Part shown: piece by piece, positions 37,401 through 50,322 of the stretch | Numbering within the stretch: the stretch's first letter is position 1 | How the letters are laid out: each line of letters opens with the position of its first letter | Assembly: GCA_018873245.2 (NCBI GenBank) | Contig: JAEMBT020000005.1 | Coordinates: 3,272,001-3,336,000 of the forward strand | Reading direction: 5' to 3' | Length of the DNA: 64,000 nucleotides | DNA from: Archegozetes longisetosus | Taxonomy: Eukaryota > Arthropoda > Arachnida > Sarcoptiformes > Trhypochthoniidae | Translations under genes and position numbers: made by a program | Notes under the pieces: generated by a model | The model's database searches: none | Told to the model about the DNA's origin: nothing | Seen by the model: the letters and a program-made list of their open reading frames with translations, nothing else

Positions 37401-40400
37401 AATATATTCTTATATCTCTGTTTCCGAAGCATATGTTTAAGTCTTCAATTCAATTCGAGTTTGTAGTGGTTGACGACTCGAAGCCCTATGGCTGGAGGCA
37501 GTGTCGGCTGATAACTAGATGGTTCCAGTCTTTCAGCCATATTTTTGAAGGTTAAATGATTGAAATTTTCAAATTCTACGTATTTTATTCTTCGATTCAA
37601 TGTACAGGTACTTAAATATCTACATATTGTTAGTTATTCTTTATCCATCACTATGACTATCTTCAAACGGCATCTTTGATCTGTCTTTCATTTCGTCCCT
37701 TCATTAACTCATTTAAATTCAAAGTAATTTAAATTTCAATTTAAAAATTATTACTTCTTGTTTGTTGGATTGCATTTCTCCCATATTTGTATTCATCGCA
37801 TTAACTTTAGTAATATCTCGAATGCTGACGAAATGGCATTTCGTCAAACGCTGGTTCTTAGTCTTATAATTTACGAATACTAACATCAAATAGACTTGTA
37901 CATAGCAACAAATTTGTTTATTATTGTTTCAAATTGTAAACTTTGATTCTTAACTGATAGTGTCCATCAATTAATTTATTGCAATGACGACCACTTGCCA
38001 TCATTTTATTACAAACTTCTTAGTATAAATTAATCTGATAAAACATTTTGATGGCTTTTTACTCCATGTCCCCATTTATACTGTCTGTGGAATAAATTTA
38101 ACTAGAAATAAGTGCAAATTGACTGGATTGCCCTCCAACTTGTTTTTATATTATAATTTATGACTTTAAATAAGTCTTGTTTCTATGCTTTCGATTATTG
38201 CCTAATACTGAACAGAATTTCGATCAGATCGAATCACCTCTCAGTGTCTCGGACTTTCCAACTCCTCTCTTTTATATGCTTTTCAATTGAAACTCCAGTT
38301 ATTTTTAAGTCTAAAAAATTCACCGCAAACCTCAAATCTGTTGAATTGATTTACATCTCTTAGTAATTGATTTGATAATTTTGGCATAAGTCCAGTCTTA
38401 TTGATTATAATAAACTGTTTTGAATGCAATATTTTGCTGTTATTTTTCGACCTTAATTAACACGAAACTCGTGTAAGATATTTATGTGGAAACAAATTAA
38501 TCAAATCTTAAAACTTCGTTGTTTAGACTGATTATGTACTTATTTTTGAGTTAAGGTATTGATTAATTTGAATCAATGCAGACGTTAGGCTGTAATGAGT
38601 GGAATAATTGTAGTTATAAATAATTAAAACCTTGCCGTTTGCTTTATTCGCCTTTGCCAAACATAGTTTCAAGTTTCATCTCTTCCTAATGGCAAGTGAT
38701 TCATGTTTAGCGCTAACAAAATGCATTAAAACAATTCTCGGACATGCATTATACACCTGTAATTTTGTCTACCTTTCTATAGCTTCTTGATATTCATGTA
38801 GTACATAGTGGTTTAGCTCGATCGCCCTTCTCCAAATTAGAGTTGTACCGTTATTATATGAAGCTTTTTATCACATCTTACATAGGCTAGTTATCGATAT
38901 TTATATCTCTTTTCGGTCATTTCAAGACTTCTAAACCAACTTTGTACGTAGACACATCTGGTTCAACTAAAAGATAAGTGATATTAGGGAAATGTACTGA
39001 CGCATACATGATCTTGTGTGTTTTACATGTATTATACAGTATTATATATTATGTAATATATACTGTACACGTATCTCTGTTAATGCTATTCATGTTTAAC
39101 CATTGTTTGACAATCATAAAAATAGAGACTAAAATTTCGTTTTATCCTATCACTTTATTGTAAATTTAACTTTCTATATATATCTGATTGTTACCAAGTC
39201 CTGTTGAACTCAATACTAATAACTTGTTTAGCAAGTTTTTTCTGTAGTCAATAGTCTCTTGTAAAAACTGAGAAATTCGTGATTTTTATGCCATAAAATA
39301 TCATAATTTAAAGTAAAAGTTGAATTTACTTAGAATGCTGTCGACAAAAGCTATCGAATGTTAAGACGTAAATCGGTTTGGATTGTTCACATTCAGTATT
39401 TTATGAGCAAAAATTCTTAAAAAAATATCAAACTCTTATTTGTGAGATATCGAATTCAAATTTGAGCATAAGCTTCATATATATGTTGTTTTTGAGTACA
39501 AGCTGCCATTACCCATACTAGTGCTCATCTATTTAAACACTAATTTTATGTTTTGACACAAAAGTTTGTTCACTTTCACCTACTTTTATAGTATGGCAAA
39601 CGAAAGTTGACTCAAATTTAGGCGTCTATTGAAACCCGACATGAAGTGAACCTCGCACTAATCTTCAGAATCAAAAACTAAGTCAGTTTGCTTTAGTTAA
39701 TTCTACTGCTTAAGAAAAAAATAGCTTCTGGCTATCAGTCGAGTGGCTCCTCAGGTTCATTTCTCTAATGGTAAACAGTCAGACAAAAATTGTTCAAAAA
39801 GGCGTTCATATCCCTTTCGTGTACTCTTTGGCAAATATAATTTATCGTTATCATCGATGTTCAATCACCAATTTAATGTTTAGTTATACTTCATTTCGAG
39901 AACTATCAAAGCTTATCATATTATTGTAGTTGATCCAATCTGTGATTAGTTTTAGTAATCCAGGTTTAGAATTTCTGCTAGATTCCTAGCATTTCAGTTG
40001 CCCTAAGCCTGGAGTCAGGTTTACCTAAGAGAAGTATGCTTTGACTTTTGTGCAGCACCCATTAAGCCGATGACTCTGTCAGGCTCATATTTCATTAAGT
40101 AGTTGCCCCTCTATCACTTTAAATTACTTCAATTTTACATTTGATAAAATATTTCAGGTGTCTCTTAATTTTATTTTTTCCTTCTACAACCTATTTTAGT
40201 TGCAATTCCACAACTTTTAAGAAATAACTGACGTTTCTTTAAAGTACAACTTCAGATCTGTACTAATTTATAGTTTTGACGACGTTTTATGAAAATTTAT
40301 TCAATTGGTCAATGCATAAATGAAACAAATTTTTGCCAAATAAGTTGTGATCAAATAAAGTGCTAACAATGTAATTATTACGTGATTTGTAAGATTGATA

Positions 40401-43400
40401 AACAAATTAAAATAATTGCACATATATTGAAACAAATTTTCCATATCCTTAACTTGATAAATACGTTGTGTTGCATATTGAGTGTTATATTAAGCAAAAA
40501 CTAAAAAACACTAATTGAGATAAAAAGATAAGCATTTTTCTAACGTTAGTGGAGTGTCTAATCTCTTTTTTTTATTTAACTCTTTGACAGGAATTCTGAG
40601 AAGCGCAAAGAGAAGTCGAGGAAAGCTGCGCGTGAGAGAAGAAGTCAAGAGGCCAAGATCTTTGACCAAATGGAACAAATTCTTCCAATTCCAACCAAGA
40701 CTATTAGCCATTTGGATAAAGCATCTCTTGTACGACTTGCCATTAACTTCTTGAAAATAAGAAAAGTGATCGAACCCATCAAGAGTATGCGTAACATAAA
40801 CCTAACTAACAAAGAATGAATAATTAATTGTGAAACTCATTTTTAGGTATTTCCAGCTCGAAATACATGAACTATGAAAACGAATCGGCTTTTGACGAAT
40901 TTTCAGCAATCAAAGCATTGAATGGGTTTATGATGGTTCTCTCCAAAGAAGGAGATATGGTTTACTTGTCAGAAAATGTCGAAAAATATTTAGGTCTCGC
41001 TCAAATCGACCTAATCGGTCAAAGCATTTATGATTTCAGCCATCCGTGCGATCATAATGATATCAAAGACACATTGGCACCCAAAAGTCATTATTCTTCA
41101 AACATTGATCTGTCGCTAGTTAGTGACATCCAAATTCCGAGCTCTTTCTCCGTACGCATGAAATGCACGCTCACTAATAAGGGACGAAATCTGAACCTGA
41201 AATCAGCCTCTTATAAGGTATCACATCTATTGATCCGAACGATCAAGTTCGGCGATTCATTTTATTTTCTTACTTTATCAGGTTATCCACTTCAGTGGAC
41301 ACCTTTTGAACATAAGGGACCCAAGCATTAGCTCAAATGAATTGCCATCATCTCAATCGTCACGATATTTCATGATAACGATAGGCGAACCACTCGAACA
41401 TCCGTACAGTATTGAGAAGCCTTCGAGTTTGAACGTATTTGTTAGTCGTCACTCTCTAGATATGAAATACACAAATGTTGACGACAGGTTAGATTCAAGA
41501 CAATCACCTTATTTATATTTAGACTAAGAGTGGAAAATATGATTGAAAAATATATTTACTCTCTAATAGAATTCAGAAGATTCTTGGATACAATCAGAAA
41601 GAAATGATGGGAAAATCGCTCTTTAACTTCTTTCACGCTTTGGACTTGCCACAACTGGAAAAGTTTTTCAAGACATGTAAGTCAAGTGAAGTCAATGTTA
41701 TGATTAGAGTTGTTATGATTGTGGAAAGTGATGGGAGAGATTTGTGAATTATGAACAAATCCAAAAATAAATTGCCGCTAAAACTTGGAAGAGTTGATAA
41801 AATGAAACATAGGATACGAGTGCTAAGTAGTAATTTCCAAAATTGCGACCTTGACCGCAAACAGAGAGAAAAGGTTTCAAGTGGTGATGACGACTATCAT
41901 GATGACGATGATTGTCACTCGGATGCTTTGGAGCTAATCCAGAATTTTTTCTGTGTAATCTCTTCAGCTATTATTATTCCTTAGTTCCAATGTTTGACTA
42001 TTATGCAAACCATCTAAAGCCAAGCCAGAGTGTTCGCCTACTTCTACAAATCAGTGTGCATTCAAATATTTTTACTTCCAATCCCTTCACAACTCTCTAC
42101 TTCTCTACTTATTTCTCTTTTCCTTCTTCACGAACCATATCTTCCTTTTTAATTGATTTTGATTGATCTTGTGGTTAAACAGTTATTGTTTTGTATTAGT
42201 CTTGAGTCTGGTATAATTGAACATTCCTCGCGTTGACGTTCTGTTGAAATTTATATGTATATATATTTATTAATTAATAGATATATCAATTGTTCATTTA
42301 GTGCTTAGAGATTCATGAGTTTGCGTTTAAGCGTTTCTAAGCTTTATCTTCCAATTAGTTGCTTAGATTATTACTGCCTTTAATGTTATAAAAGTTGTAT
42401 TTCTGTGCCTTATCTGTTTGTTTGAAAGAGAAGTCTGCTATTGAGCTATCACTGAAGTGTTTTTTACTGTTATCAATCCTATGGTTTCATCTTCAAACGC
42501 CATGTGGTTGTCTTTTAATTAAACAACTTTATATTTCACCCAGTATTTCCAGTTGAGCTCATTTTCATAGACTATTTCACTTTTACATCCACTTTTTGGT
42601 ATGTTTCTCTTTCGTTACCTTTTAGATTCAGCTCTACTCTAAATTGAATTTTATTTTTATTTATTTATTTATTTTTTCATTCTTTTTCTCTCACTTAATA
42701 CTCTCTTTTCAGTTATATTAAATGTTAATTGAAACCAATGTAATAGATTTTTAAATACCAAATTTGTTAGAAAATTAGATTCTTATGTGTTTACCGTTAT
42801 CAGTAGAAGAATGATTAGTGAAAGTCACGATGAAGTGGATATTACATGTCACTAATTAGTTTTAATTGATTCTCTCATTTATAGACTGCCAATCAGGTCG
42901 AATAATAATAATGTAAAGTCACACTCCTATAAGTCGCAGTTGATCGCTAGTTTCACTTTTTCCTCTCTTCTTTTTCACCCTTTTTTCTCACTTCTTGTTT
43001 CCCTTTTTCTCACTTCTTGTTTGCGTTTTTTTCACTTTTATGCTTAATTCATTAAGTTTGCTGATCAGACAGCGAAACAGCATTTGTTACAGCGTTCTCG
43101 CACTAACTTTCTCTTAGATTCGATTTTTGGCTCTAAATAAGTTTCATCTCTATATTTAAGGTTTCTATTAATATCTTAGTTGAATAGAGTTATGATAAAC
43201 CAAATGGCTATAAATTGATTTATTGTTGAAAGCCTTAAGTATTTTATATGGTATTAATATGTTATACTTGAGTTAGTTTTATGCGCATTGGTTTTGGTGT
43301 TTTTTTTCATATCATACTAACATATATTCATACCATTAATAAGTTAGTATTGCTGCGATTCGTATAGATTATTGACCAAAGCGCTTATATAGTCATCAAT

Positions 43401-45950
43401 GTGTATAATCATTGCACAGTTATGTTTATCATTTCTATATTAAACTTACTGTTCACTCGCTTATCGATTAACTAACAGAATATTCTCTCTTCTATTCTCA
43501 GTGTTCGCCAAAGGCCAGAGTGAGTCCGGCTATTATCGGTTTTTGGCCAAATCGGGTGGTCATCTGTGGTTATTAACTCAAGCGACTGTCATAACTGATA
43601 GCCATTCATCGCAACCACAATCTGTTATTTGTGTGAATCATGTCATCAGGTGAGTGCTAACTAAATATAATTCTAAAGCACATACATACTCGAAAAGAGT
43701 CATAAATAAGTGTTATTTTCAATAATATTAATTCAGTGAAAGGCAGCTATAAATACAGGGTTTAATATAATAGGATTATTCGAAAGCACGCACGCACTTA
43801 TCGTGTCTCTAATGCAGTTATGTTATAATTAGGCAAAAGTCCAAGGCTTCAAACCTAGTCTTTTAATTTAGTTTTAATATCGATTCCCAAGCTCGTTTAG
43901 TTTACACGTCTAATAACTCTCTATTGATCTTTATAGTAATTGATCGTTATTTCTACTATTATTCTTTTAATTTTATTGATTCAGTTACTTAAATGTTGAA
44001 CATGTTGTAAACAAGTGTAGAGGTAGTTATGCTATCACAATACTCTCTTTCATATATTCCGTTCTCAACACTTATCTCTCAATTTTTTTTCTCAAGCCTT
44101 AAACCACTTATAAATCATCTGATTTTTTTCCTTTAATTAGTGGCATAGAAAACCAGCACCAGATATTATCGGAAGAACAATGCTCCGAAGAAGAAACTGC
44201 TCATACAATTGAGACAGTAGAAAGAATAGAGATCGACAAGATTTTAAGTCAACCCTCTGAAACTTCCTTCGTCTCCAGTACTAAAACTGTATTTGCCCCC
44301 AAAACTGCTGATATGGAGGATGGTTTTATTGTATTCACTGATGATGCCAACGGTATTGCCATTCTCCCTGATCCTGATGACTTGACTCATTTGGCTCCTG
44401 AAGCCGGGGATGTTTGTGTCCCAATGCCTGGACTCCTTGGAATCGATTTCAGTGAACTCAACTTTTTTGAAGAAGTCTTTATGAACCAAAATGGTTGTAA
44501 TGGTAACTTTTTCGGAGATGATGATAAGCTCAAGTTGAATGACGAAAACTTGCAGTTCAATTGCAACACAGCTATTCATGATTCAAATATTGATGATGTG
44601 TTCAAAGATAAAGACGAGAGTGAAGGTTTCATTGGCAAACATAATGATAATGGTTTTCATCGAAGTGTTACTCAAAACTTTATTAGAAACTATCCAAATT
44701 CGAGAGACGAGAGTGTTGAAGACTCGCAACTGCCTAACGATCCATTTCTGTCCTATCACGACGAAATATTCTCAACTTCTCCATCGAATGACTCATCAGA
44801 TCCTTATTCAAGCAAAAGTAATTCTCCGATCAATATTTCATCGCCAATACTAAGTCAGACGAGCAATTATTTTTGTAAAACTCCTGATTGTGAAGAAGTG
44901 TCCAAATTGAATATCAGCGATACGAATGATTTTGTAGACGATAAAGTTTTGGAAATGCGTGCGCCCTTTTGTCCTGTTGACGAAGATTTCCCTCTAATAT
45001 TGAACGAAGACTTGCAAATCCCATATTCGAGTACAAATATTGATGAACTGATCAACTTCGAAGCTCTTCCTTCTAAGCCACTTATCTCTTCTGAACCAAC
45101 TAAAAAGCCGTCATTGGTCTTCGACAACAGCGCTGTGGTTGGTCAACAATCTGGATGCCTGGAAATGCTTCTTCAATCTAATGATTCGCAACAAAAGTCT
45201 AAAAAGTTCAATTTGAATCAAGCAGCCAAACAAAATATTGATAATTCAGGCTTGAAGATCAATATCAATAATATTGATTCAAATCTATTGAAGTGCGATA
45301 ATAATCCGATATCAATAAATAAAGTTCAATTGGTTTACAACAATACCAACCAAATGTCTAATGCTCGAAAGGGAGGCTCAATTGGTAAAAATCTGACAAA
45401 CGAATATCTAATCAAGATCGGTGGCGTCAACGGTCAGCAGTTTATAATGAACTCAACGAAAGTCAATAAGACTGCATTCAATGACAAGCCAATTGCTACC
45501 GAGCGAATCATTATCAAGAGAAATGATTTTACGAAGCCATTGAGTGGAAATAAGAGACCCTATTCATCAGAACCACCTGACATATTGTACAGCATTTGTC
45601 CTAATGACATCTTATCAAATCAGGGATCATCCAAAGATCTATCGAAAGAATCGCAAAACCAGAAGAGAGTAAAAGTGAATAATGTGGAAACCAATAATCA
45701 AGGTTTCGATTGCAGATTGTTTCCCTTTAAGCATTGATTTTATTAGTCTTGTTTACTTTCAGGCAATAGTGTCCTAATGAATTTGCTCGTCAACGGCGAA
45801 GACGTCATAAATGGTTATTCAAAATACTCAAACATTGATAGAGTCAACCAATCATCAAATTTCAATATGAATCAGAATATTTACCAAAAGTTTTCAAATA
45901 CTAAGAAGAATTCTAAACTTATACTTTTTGACGGACAAGATATACGTTGA
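31428..45950 (+). CDS. hypoxia-inducible factor alpha / Similar, bHLH-PAS transcription factor, complete
   Basis: Eight coding exons in phase, 956 residues: 31428-31522, 40591-40784, 40847-41217, 41282-41487, 41570-41676, 43502-43649, 44141-45702 and 45763-45950. Exon 1 encodes MSLTKMNNDF and joins exactly into the basic region (KEKSRKAARERRSQEAKIFD), then helix-loop-helix (SHLDKASLVRLAINFLKIRK). PAS-A contains ALNGFMMVLSKEGDMVYLS and HPCDHNDI; PAS-B contains SRHSLDMKYTNVDDR, SGYYRFLAKSGGHLWLLTQA and VICVNHVISGI. The degradation domain holds LTHLAPEAGD (44382-44399; Pro460), the typical prolyl-hydroxylase/VHL site, and a second site LEMRAPFCPVDEDF (Pro649) with Arg in place of the usual second Leu. 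The last exon has NLLVNGEDVI, like the end of the HIF C-terminal activation domain. No Y-D-C-E-V-N site for asparaginyl hydroxylation is seen. Role: oxygen-dependent transcription with the ARNT/Tango partner. The exon 2 donor could be six bases further on. Confidence 0.93.
31523..40590 (+). other. 9.1-kb first intron of the HIF-alpha/Similar gene
   Basis: Donor GTGAGT at 31523 and acceptor TTTGACAG at 40583-40590 bracket the intron; the codon split (AA|G) fits exactly. It is more than 100 times the typical intron here. I see no nested gene: open frames at 35008-35232, 38160-38363 and 38978-39163 have no family features. It holds a perfect hairpin at 32388-32438. First introns of this size in regulatory genes commonly carry enhancers or alternative promoters (inference). 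Confidence 0.75.
32388..32438. repeat. perfect hairpin, 20-bp arms, 11-nt loop
   Basis: TGTTATTCTGGTTGTTATTT (32388-32407) is followed 11 bases later by its exact reverse complement (32419-32438). It lies in the first intron of the HIF gene. Flanks do not extend the pairing. Could form a cruciform or an RNA hairpin. Confidence 0.9.
41677..43501 (+). other. 1.8-kb intron 5 of the HIF-alpha/Similar gene
   Basis: Donor GTAAGT at 41677, acceptor TATTCTCAG ending 43501; it interrupts PAS-B between KFFKT and LFAKGQ. AT-rich, with T-rich runs and a short (TTTA)n patch near 42650-42675. The open frames inside are spurious. Confidence 0.7.
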
Positions 45951-47384
45951 TGTGGATTAAGGATTAAGATTTGAAATTTATGTTTTGTCTTTACGGTTGT
46001 TCGGTTTATCGTGAATACGATCAAGTATTTTATTTCCATTTATTTTTAACATTCAACTATCAAATACTAAGTTGTGTTAATTTCTAGCAAATGATAGGCA
46101 TTATTATTGCCGATTATGTGTTTGAAAGCCTTTTGATCACAAATGGCAGATGAAGTTGCATGTGATGTCGTCGTGATGTTTAAAACTAATCTATTGCTCA
46201 CTAAATGAGTTGAACTTCAAACTTATATTTGGATTGAGGTTAGAGCGAGGGCTCATTAAGAATTTGTCTATTTTGGAAGTTTGTCTTCAATCTAATCTGG
46301 ATAATTGTCACTGTAATGTTCAAAGCTTTTATGTTAACAGAATCAGAAGAACTCCGATTATTTGATTGTCTCTGACAACATTTCACACGATTATAATAGT
46401 CTTCGAAAGCGTTGCATTGAATAGAGTAGGCATTGGAAGGTTTAGCGGAATCTGTAGGAGTGTTCATTTGAGCCCTTGTTCTGGTCTTAGATTCACTTGC
46501 AAAATATTGTAAATTAAATAGTTTTTAAAAAAACTAGCCTTATATATGGATTTTGAGATAAATAATTGTAATTTACAAAGTGATCATTTATTACGTTAGT
46601 AAATGATTATTACATTAATAGTGGGATAAAAGTGATGTTTCAATAGTACAATTGAGCAGTATATGCCTTATAATACTGAACACATTTTTACTTACAATTT
46701 AATCATAATATTAAATATTTTTTTTTCGCTCATATTATTTGATAGTAAACTTTAATCAGTTGAGCAATTATTAAATTAGATAAGTTTTTATTTTTTTTCT
46801 CAGTTTATTCTTTCATTTATGTAATAATTATTTCACATCATGTTATTCTTAGTTTAAGTTAATTATTGTAAAGTCGTTTAATTAATTAATAAAGAATTAA
46901 ACGAACCGTCATTTGTTTTTATTACTTCAAAGTCATTATAAATATCTCAGAGTAAGTATTACTTAACGAGTAAACTTTAGGCTATTCAATAAAAAGTTAT
47001 TTTTATTGGTTTAGACGATCAAAACTCATTTAAACGTTCATAAGAACATAATTGACTTAAGGAAATTTGTAGTTACTTAGGTTTTAGGAGTTGATTTTCA
47101 TTTTAGAAAATATAATAACTAATGTAGAGCTTCCGTTAAAATCAATTATCATCAATATTTAAACTTAATGTAAAGACTCCGATTTTAGTCATTTGTCTGT
47201 GAATTGACACTCGGAAAACATCAGTATTGGGAGAAGGATCTCATACTTTTAGTTTCAACTCTAAAATTACCATTAATAGAGATCAAATTATAAATATTTC
47301 TCTGTTCTGAGACTTGTTTTGAACAGTTCGCACTTCACTTCGGGAATGATCATTTTCAATATTCCCATATCTCACTCGATCCTT

Positions 47385-47438
<54 letters not shown>

Positions 47439-48243
47439 ACGTTAAAAGTTGTTGAGAAGAGTGAGTTTGAATCAACTAATCATGGTTTGCCTTCTATTTT
47501 AGGCGAAGCTCTTGAGTAAACGATTGCATAATAAGACGTCTTGTTTATAAACTATGAGCCGTTCGATCGTTTTTTTCAAATGAAAATATTTACGAATTGA
47601 GCAAAATATTTATGTCTGTCAAATGGCTTTTGGCTATTCGTCGTCAAACTATTGACAACGAAACAGTTTAACGTCTGAAATGATTGACGCGCTCAACAAA
47701 CCAGTCATAAAGAACTCTTAAATATTTTCTATGAATTTGAAAAAAAGACGAACTAAACGAAACAATTAAACTAATTGTTATTAATACAAAAAAAACTTAG
47801 ATGTGCTTTCAAACTATTGATAAATTGTAATTTAAATCTATTTTTGAAATAAAACTTGAACTGAAAATTGTGAGTAACCTCATATTATTCTTAAGTTTTA
47901 AATGAATTCTTAAAATTAATAAACTAATTACTAGCTAAGTGTAATTAAAAAGTTTTAGGAGTCAAAGCAAAAGTTGACTAAAGATAACGAAAAGTAGAGC
48001 TAAAAGTAAACTAAAAGTTGACGATAAGGTTCGGTCAATGAATAGAAAAGGATGTAATGAGACATAAGTGCGTCATCTGTTGTTTGTTAAGTATTACTAA
48101 TATTGACAATACAATAAATACCTCAAAAATGGTGGTTTTCTTCGGCGGTATTTCGCTATTCAATTAATCCAACGCAAAGTATCCGTATTTAAGGCATTAA
48201 TTATTTAAATAATTAAAGAGAAATCCAATTGAATGTTAAGACA
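45951..48243. other. 3' region of the HIF gene and upstream region of the APLF-like gene
   Basis: A candidate AATAAA signal is at 46888-46893, which would give a 3' UTR near 0.95 kb. The minus-strand frame at 46240-46467 is not convincing. A CT microsatellite lies at 47389-47437. No exon is seen. Confidence 0.5.
47389..47437. repeat. (CT)n microsatellite
   Basis: Uninterrupted run of about 24 CT units. Confidence 0.95.
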
Positions 48244-50322
48244 ATGAGAGCTATATTGAAATCATTAGATGACGGACACAAAGAAGTAGAGCTCTCTATT
48301 GGAAAGACAACTCTCGGTAGAGGAGCTCTTCTTGATGTAAGACATCATCACGTCGTCTATTCATTTGTACTCTTTCTTTCTCTTGAGCTGTTTGGCCAGT
48401 CTTTGGCCAGTTTTCTCTCCGTTTTTCTCTCAAATTATTTGCATTTTGTACTTTGTTTTATTGAACTATTGCTCACTAAATGATGACTACTTTTGATCTG
48501 TTTTAGTGCGTCGACAAAAAAGTGTCCCGAAACCATGCATTCATCGAACTGACGAGCAGCGGAGAAATTCTTCTGACGTCGGTCAGTATCAAAACTATTG
48601 ATTTGTTTTCGTAGTTGATTTCGCTGTTATTTACATAAAACGATTGCTTTGCTTTGTTTGAGTTATGATTGCAATGAGTTTCGATTTAATAAAGTGATGA
48701 TTAATTGTTAATTATTTTGACTGATTAGCAACACGTCAACCCCTGTTTCTACTATTCAAATGATGGTCAAAGTCAGCCTAAAATCATAAAGAAAGACATG
48801 ACCCAAAAGCTGAGTGATGGCGACATTTTCAGTTTGTTGGCCAACTCTTATAAATACCAATTAATCATTGATTCCGATAATAAAACTAATAAAACTGAGA
48901 ACAATGAATCCAATAAATCAGAAGAAAAAATATCTGACTCTTCCCTTAACGGAGAGAGCGATAGCTCGAAGAAGGAATTGAACGACAGCAAAAGTGATGC
49001 AAAGAAAGTAGATGAAGATGACGACACAAAAGATAACGATTCGGTCGCTTCTGATGTCAAGAAAAATGATAAGAAAGTTTTGGATGAAAAGAATAAAAGA
49101 AAACCTAAAGAAGTTGAGGACAACGAAAATGCAAAAGACAAACAGAAAAATCACGAGGAAGATGATGAAGAAGAGAAAGAAGCTAAGAAAGAAGAAGTCA
49201 AGAAGAAGGGAAGGCCAGCTAAGGCAGCTCCGACTAAGAAGAAGGCAAAAGAAGAGAGTGAAGATGACTTCAAAGAAGATGACGATGACTTAGATGAAGA
49301 GGAGGACGAAGAAGAAGAAGAAATCGAGAGCGACGACCCAAAAGCCGGAAAGTCTCGCAAAAAGGGAAAGGCTCCAGTTTCGTCTTCAAGAGGAAGACCG
49401 CGAAGAGCTTCACAACAACAGAAATCAAGTACAAAGGTCTCACTCGATGACTATGTTGTCAGCGATGACGACCTTTGGGAAAGTGATAGCGAAGATGACT
49501 ATAAGCCTAAACGTGGACGAAGAAGAGGTGGTGGTGGTGGCGGTGGAAGTAGTGGTTCTGGAAGTGATTGGGAAATGGAACACAAGCGAGGCGGTCGCGG
49601 AGGAGCCAAAAAGAGATACGATTCTGGCAGTGACTCCGACAGCGATTGGGGCGCGAAGAAAAGGAAAAAGGTTAGCATTTTTTACATTCAATCAATAGAT
49701 GTTTCATAAGTTGATAATCTTTGTTAGAAAACTCCTAAAAAGCCGGCAAAACGCCGCCAAAGGCCTACCCGAAAGTCTCCAAGAAAGCAAATGAGCGAAT
49801 CAGATGAAGACAACGATGATCTGAATGACGACGATGACGACACACAAAGAAAGCCGTGTCAATTCGGAAGTAAATGTTACCGAAAGAATGCCAGTCATCG
49901 CAAAGACTTCTCACATCCTGGAGATTCTGATTATCAATCGGATGTTGGAGAGAAGGAAAGTGATGAAGACTATAAAGATAGTAAACCCACTAAAAAAGCG
50001 AGTCCTAAAAAAGGTGCGATCGGAAGACCTAAAAGAGAAGCTGCAAAACGAGGTATATTTCACTGTCTTTCAATCTATTCTGATTGTTATCTCAACTGAT
50101 TTTCTACTATTTATAGGCGCAAAGAAGAGGGCACGCGATGAAGACGACGACGAAGACTTATCAGATGAAGAACGAGAGGAAACAAACTCTAGACGCAAAC
50201 GAACCGCACGAAAAGCGCCTGAATCTGATGAAGAACAAGAATCAGATGATGAAGATTTAGACAGTTTGGTGAAAGAGGCGAAGGGGTTTGTGCGCAACAA
50301 GAATTTGGCGAAAAAAGTGTGA
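48244..50322 (+). CDS. APLF-like protein: FHA domain plus PBZ zinc finger, DNA-repair factor
   Basis: Five exons in phase: 48244-48336, 48507-48581, 48729-49670, 49728-50052 and 50117-50322; 546 residues. The N-terminal FHA domain shows TTLGRG, VSRNHAFIEL and HVNPCFYY, as in APLF/PNK, whose FHA domains bind phosphorylated XRCC1/XRCC4. A long Lys/Glu/Asp-rich middle includes an acidic run and AT-hook-like GRP motifs (KKGRPAKA, SRGRPRRAS, IGRPKREA). A single PBZ finger (CQFGSKCYRKNASHRKDFSH, 49858-49917; C-x5-C-x6-H-x5-H) should bind poly(ADP-ribose). The C-terminal acidic tail ends EDLDSLVKEAKGFVRNK, resembling the histone-binding tail of APLF. Role: recruitment of end-joining factors to DNA breaks (family knowledge). 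I used ATG 48244; the frame is open further 5' but without ATG. One PBZ, against two in vertebrate APLF. It converges on STYX. Confidence 0.88.

Noticed and set aside
45703..45735. GFDCRLFPFKH as the HIF asparagine-hydroxylation motif
   Set aside because: It lies inside an intron with good splice sites, has no Asn at the key position and runs into a stop before the C-terminal helix.
46240..46467. 75-codon minus-strand frame behind the HIF gene
   Set aside because: No recognisable domain and no partner exon; overlaps the probable HIF 3' UTR.
47319..47519. Open frame spanning the CT microsatellite
   Set aside because: Open only because (CT)n encodes Ser/Leu; not a gene.
48848..49691. Several Ser/Phe-rich minus-strand frames opposite the APLF-like gene
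   Set aside because: They are antisense shadows of the Lys/Glu-rich coding region.
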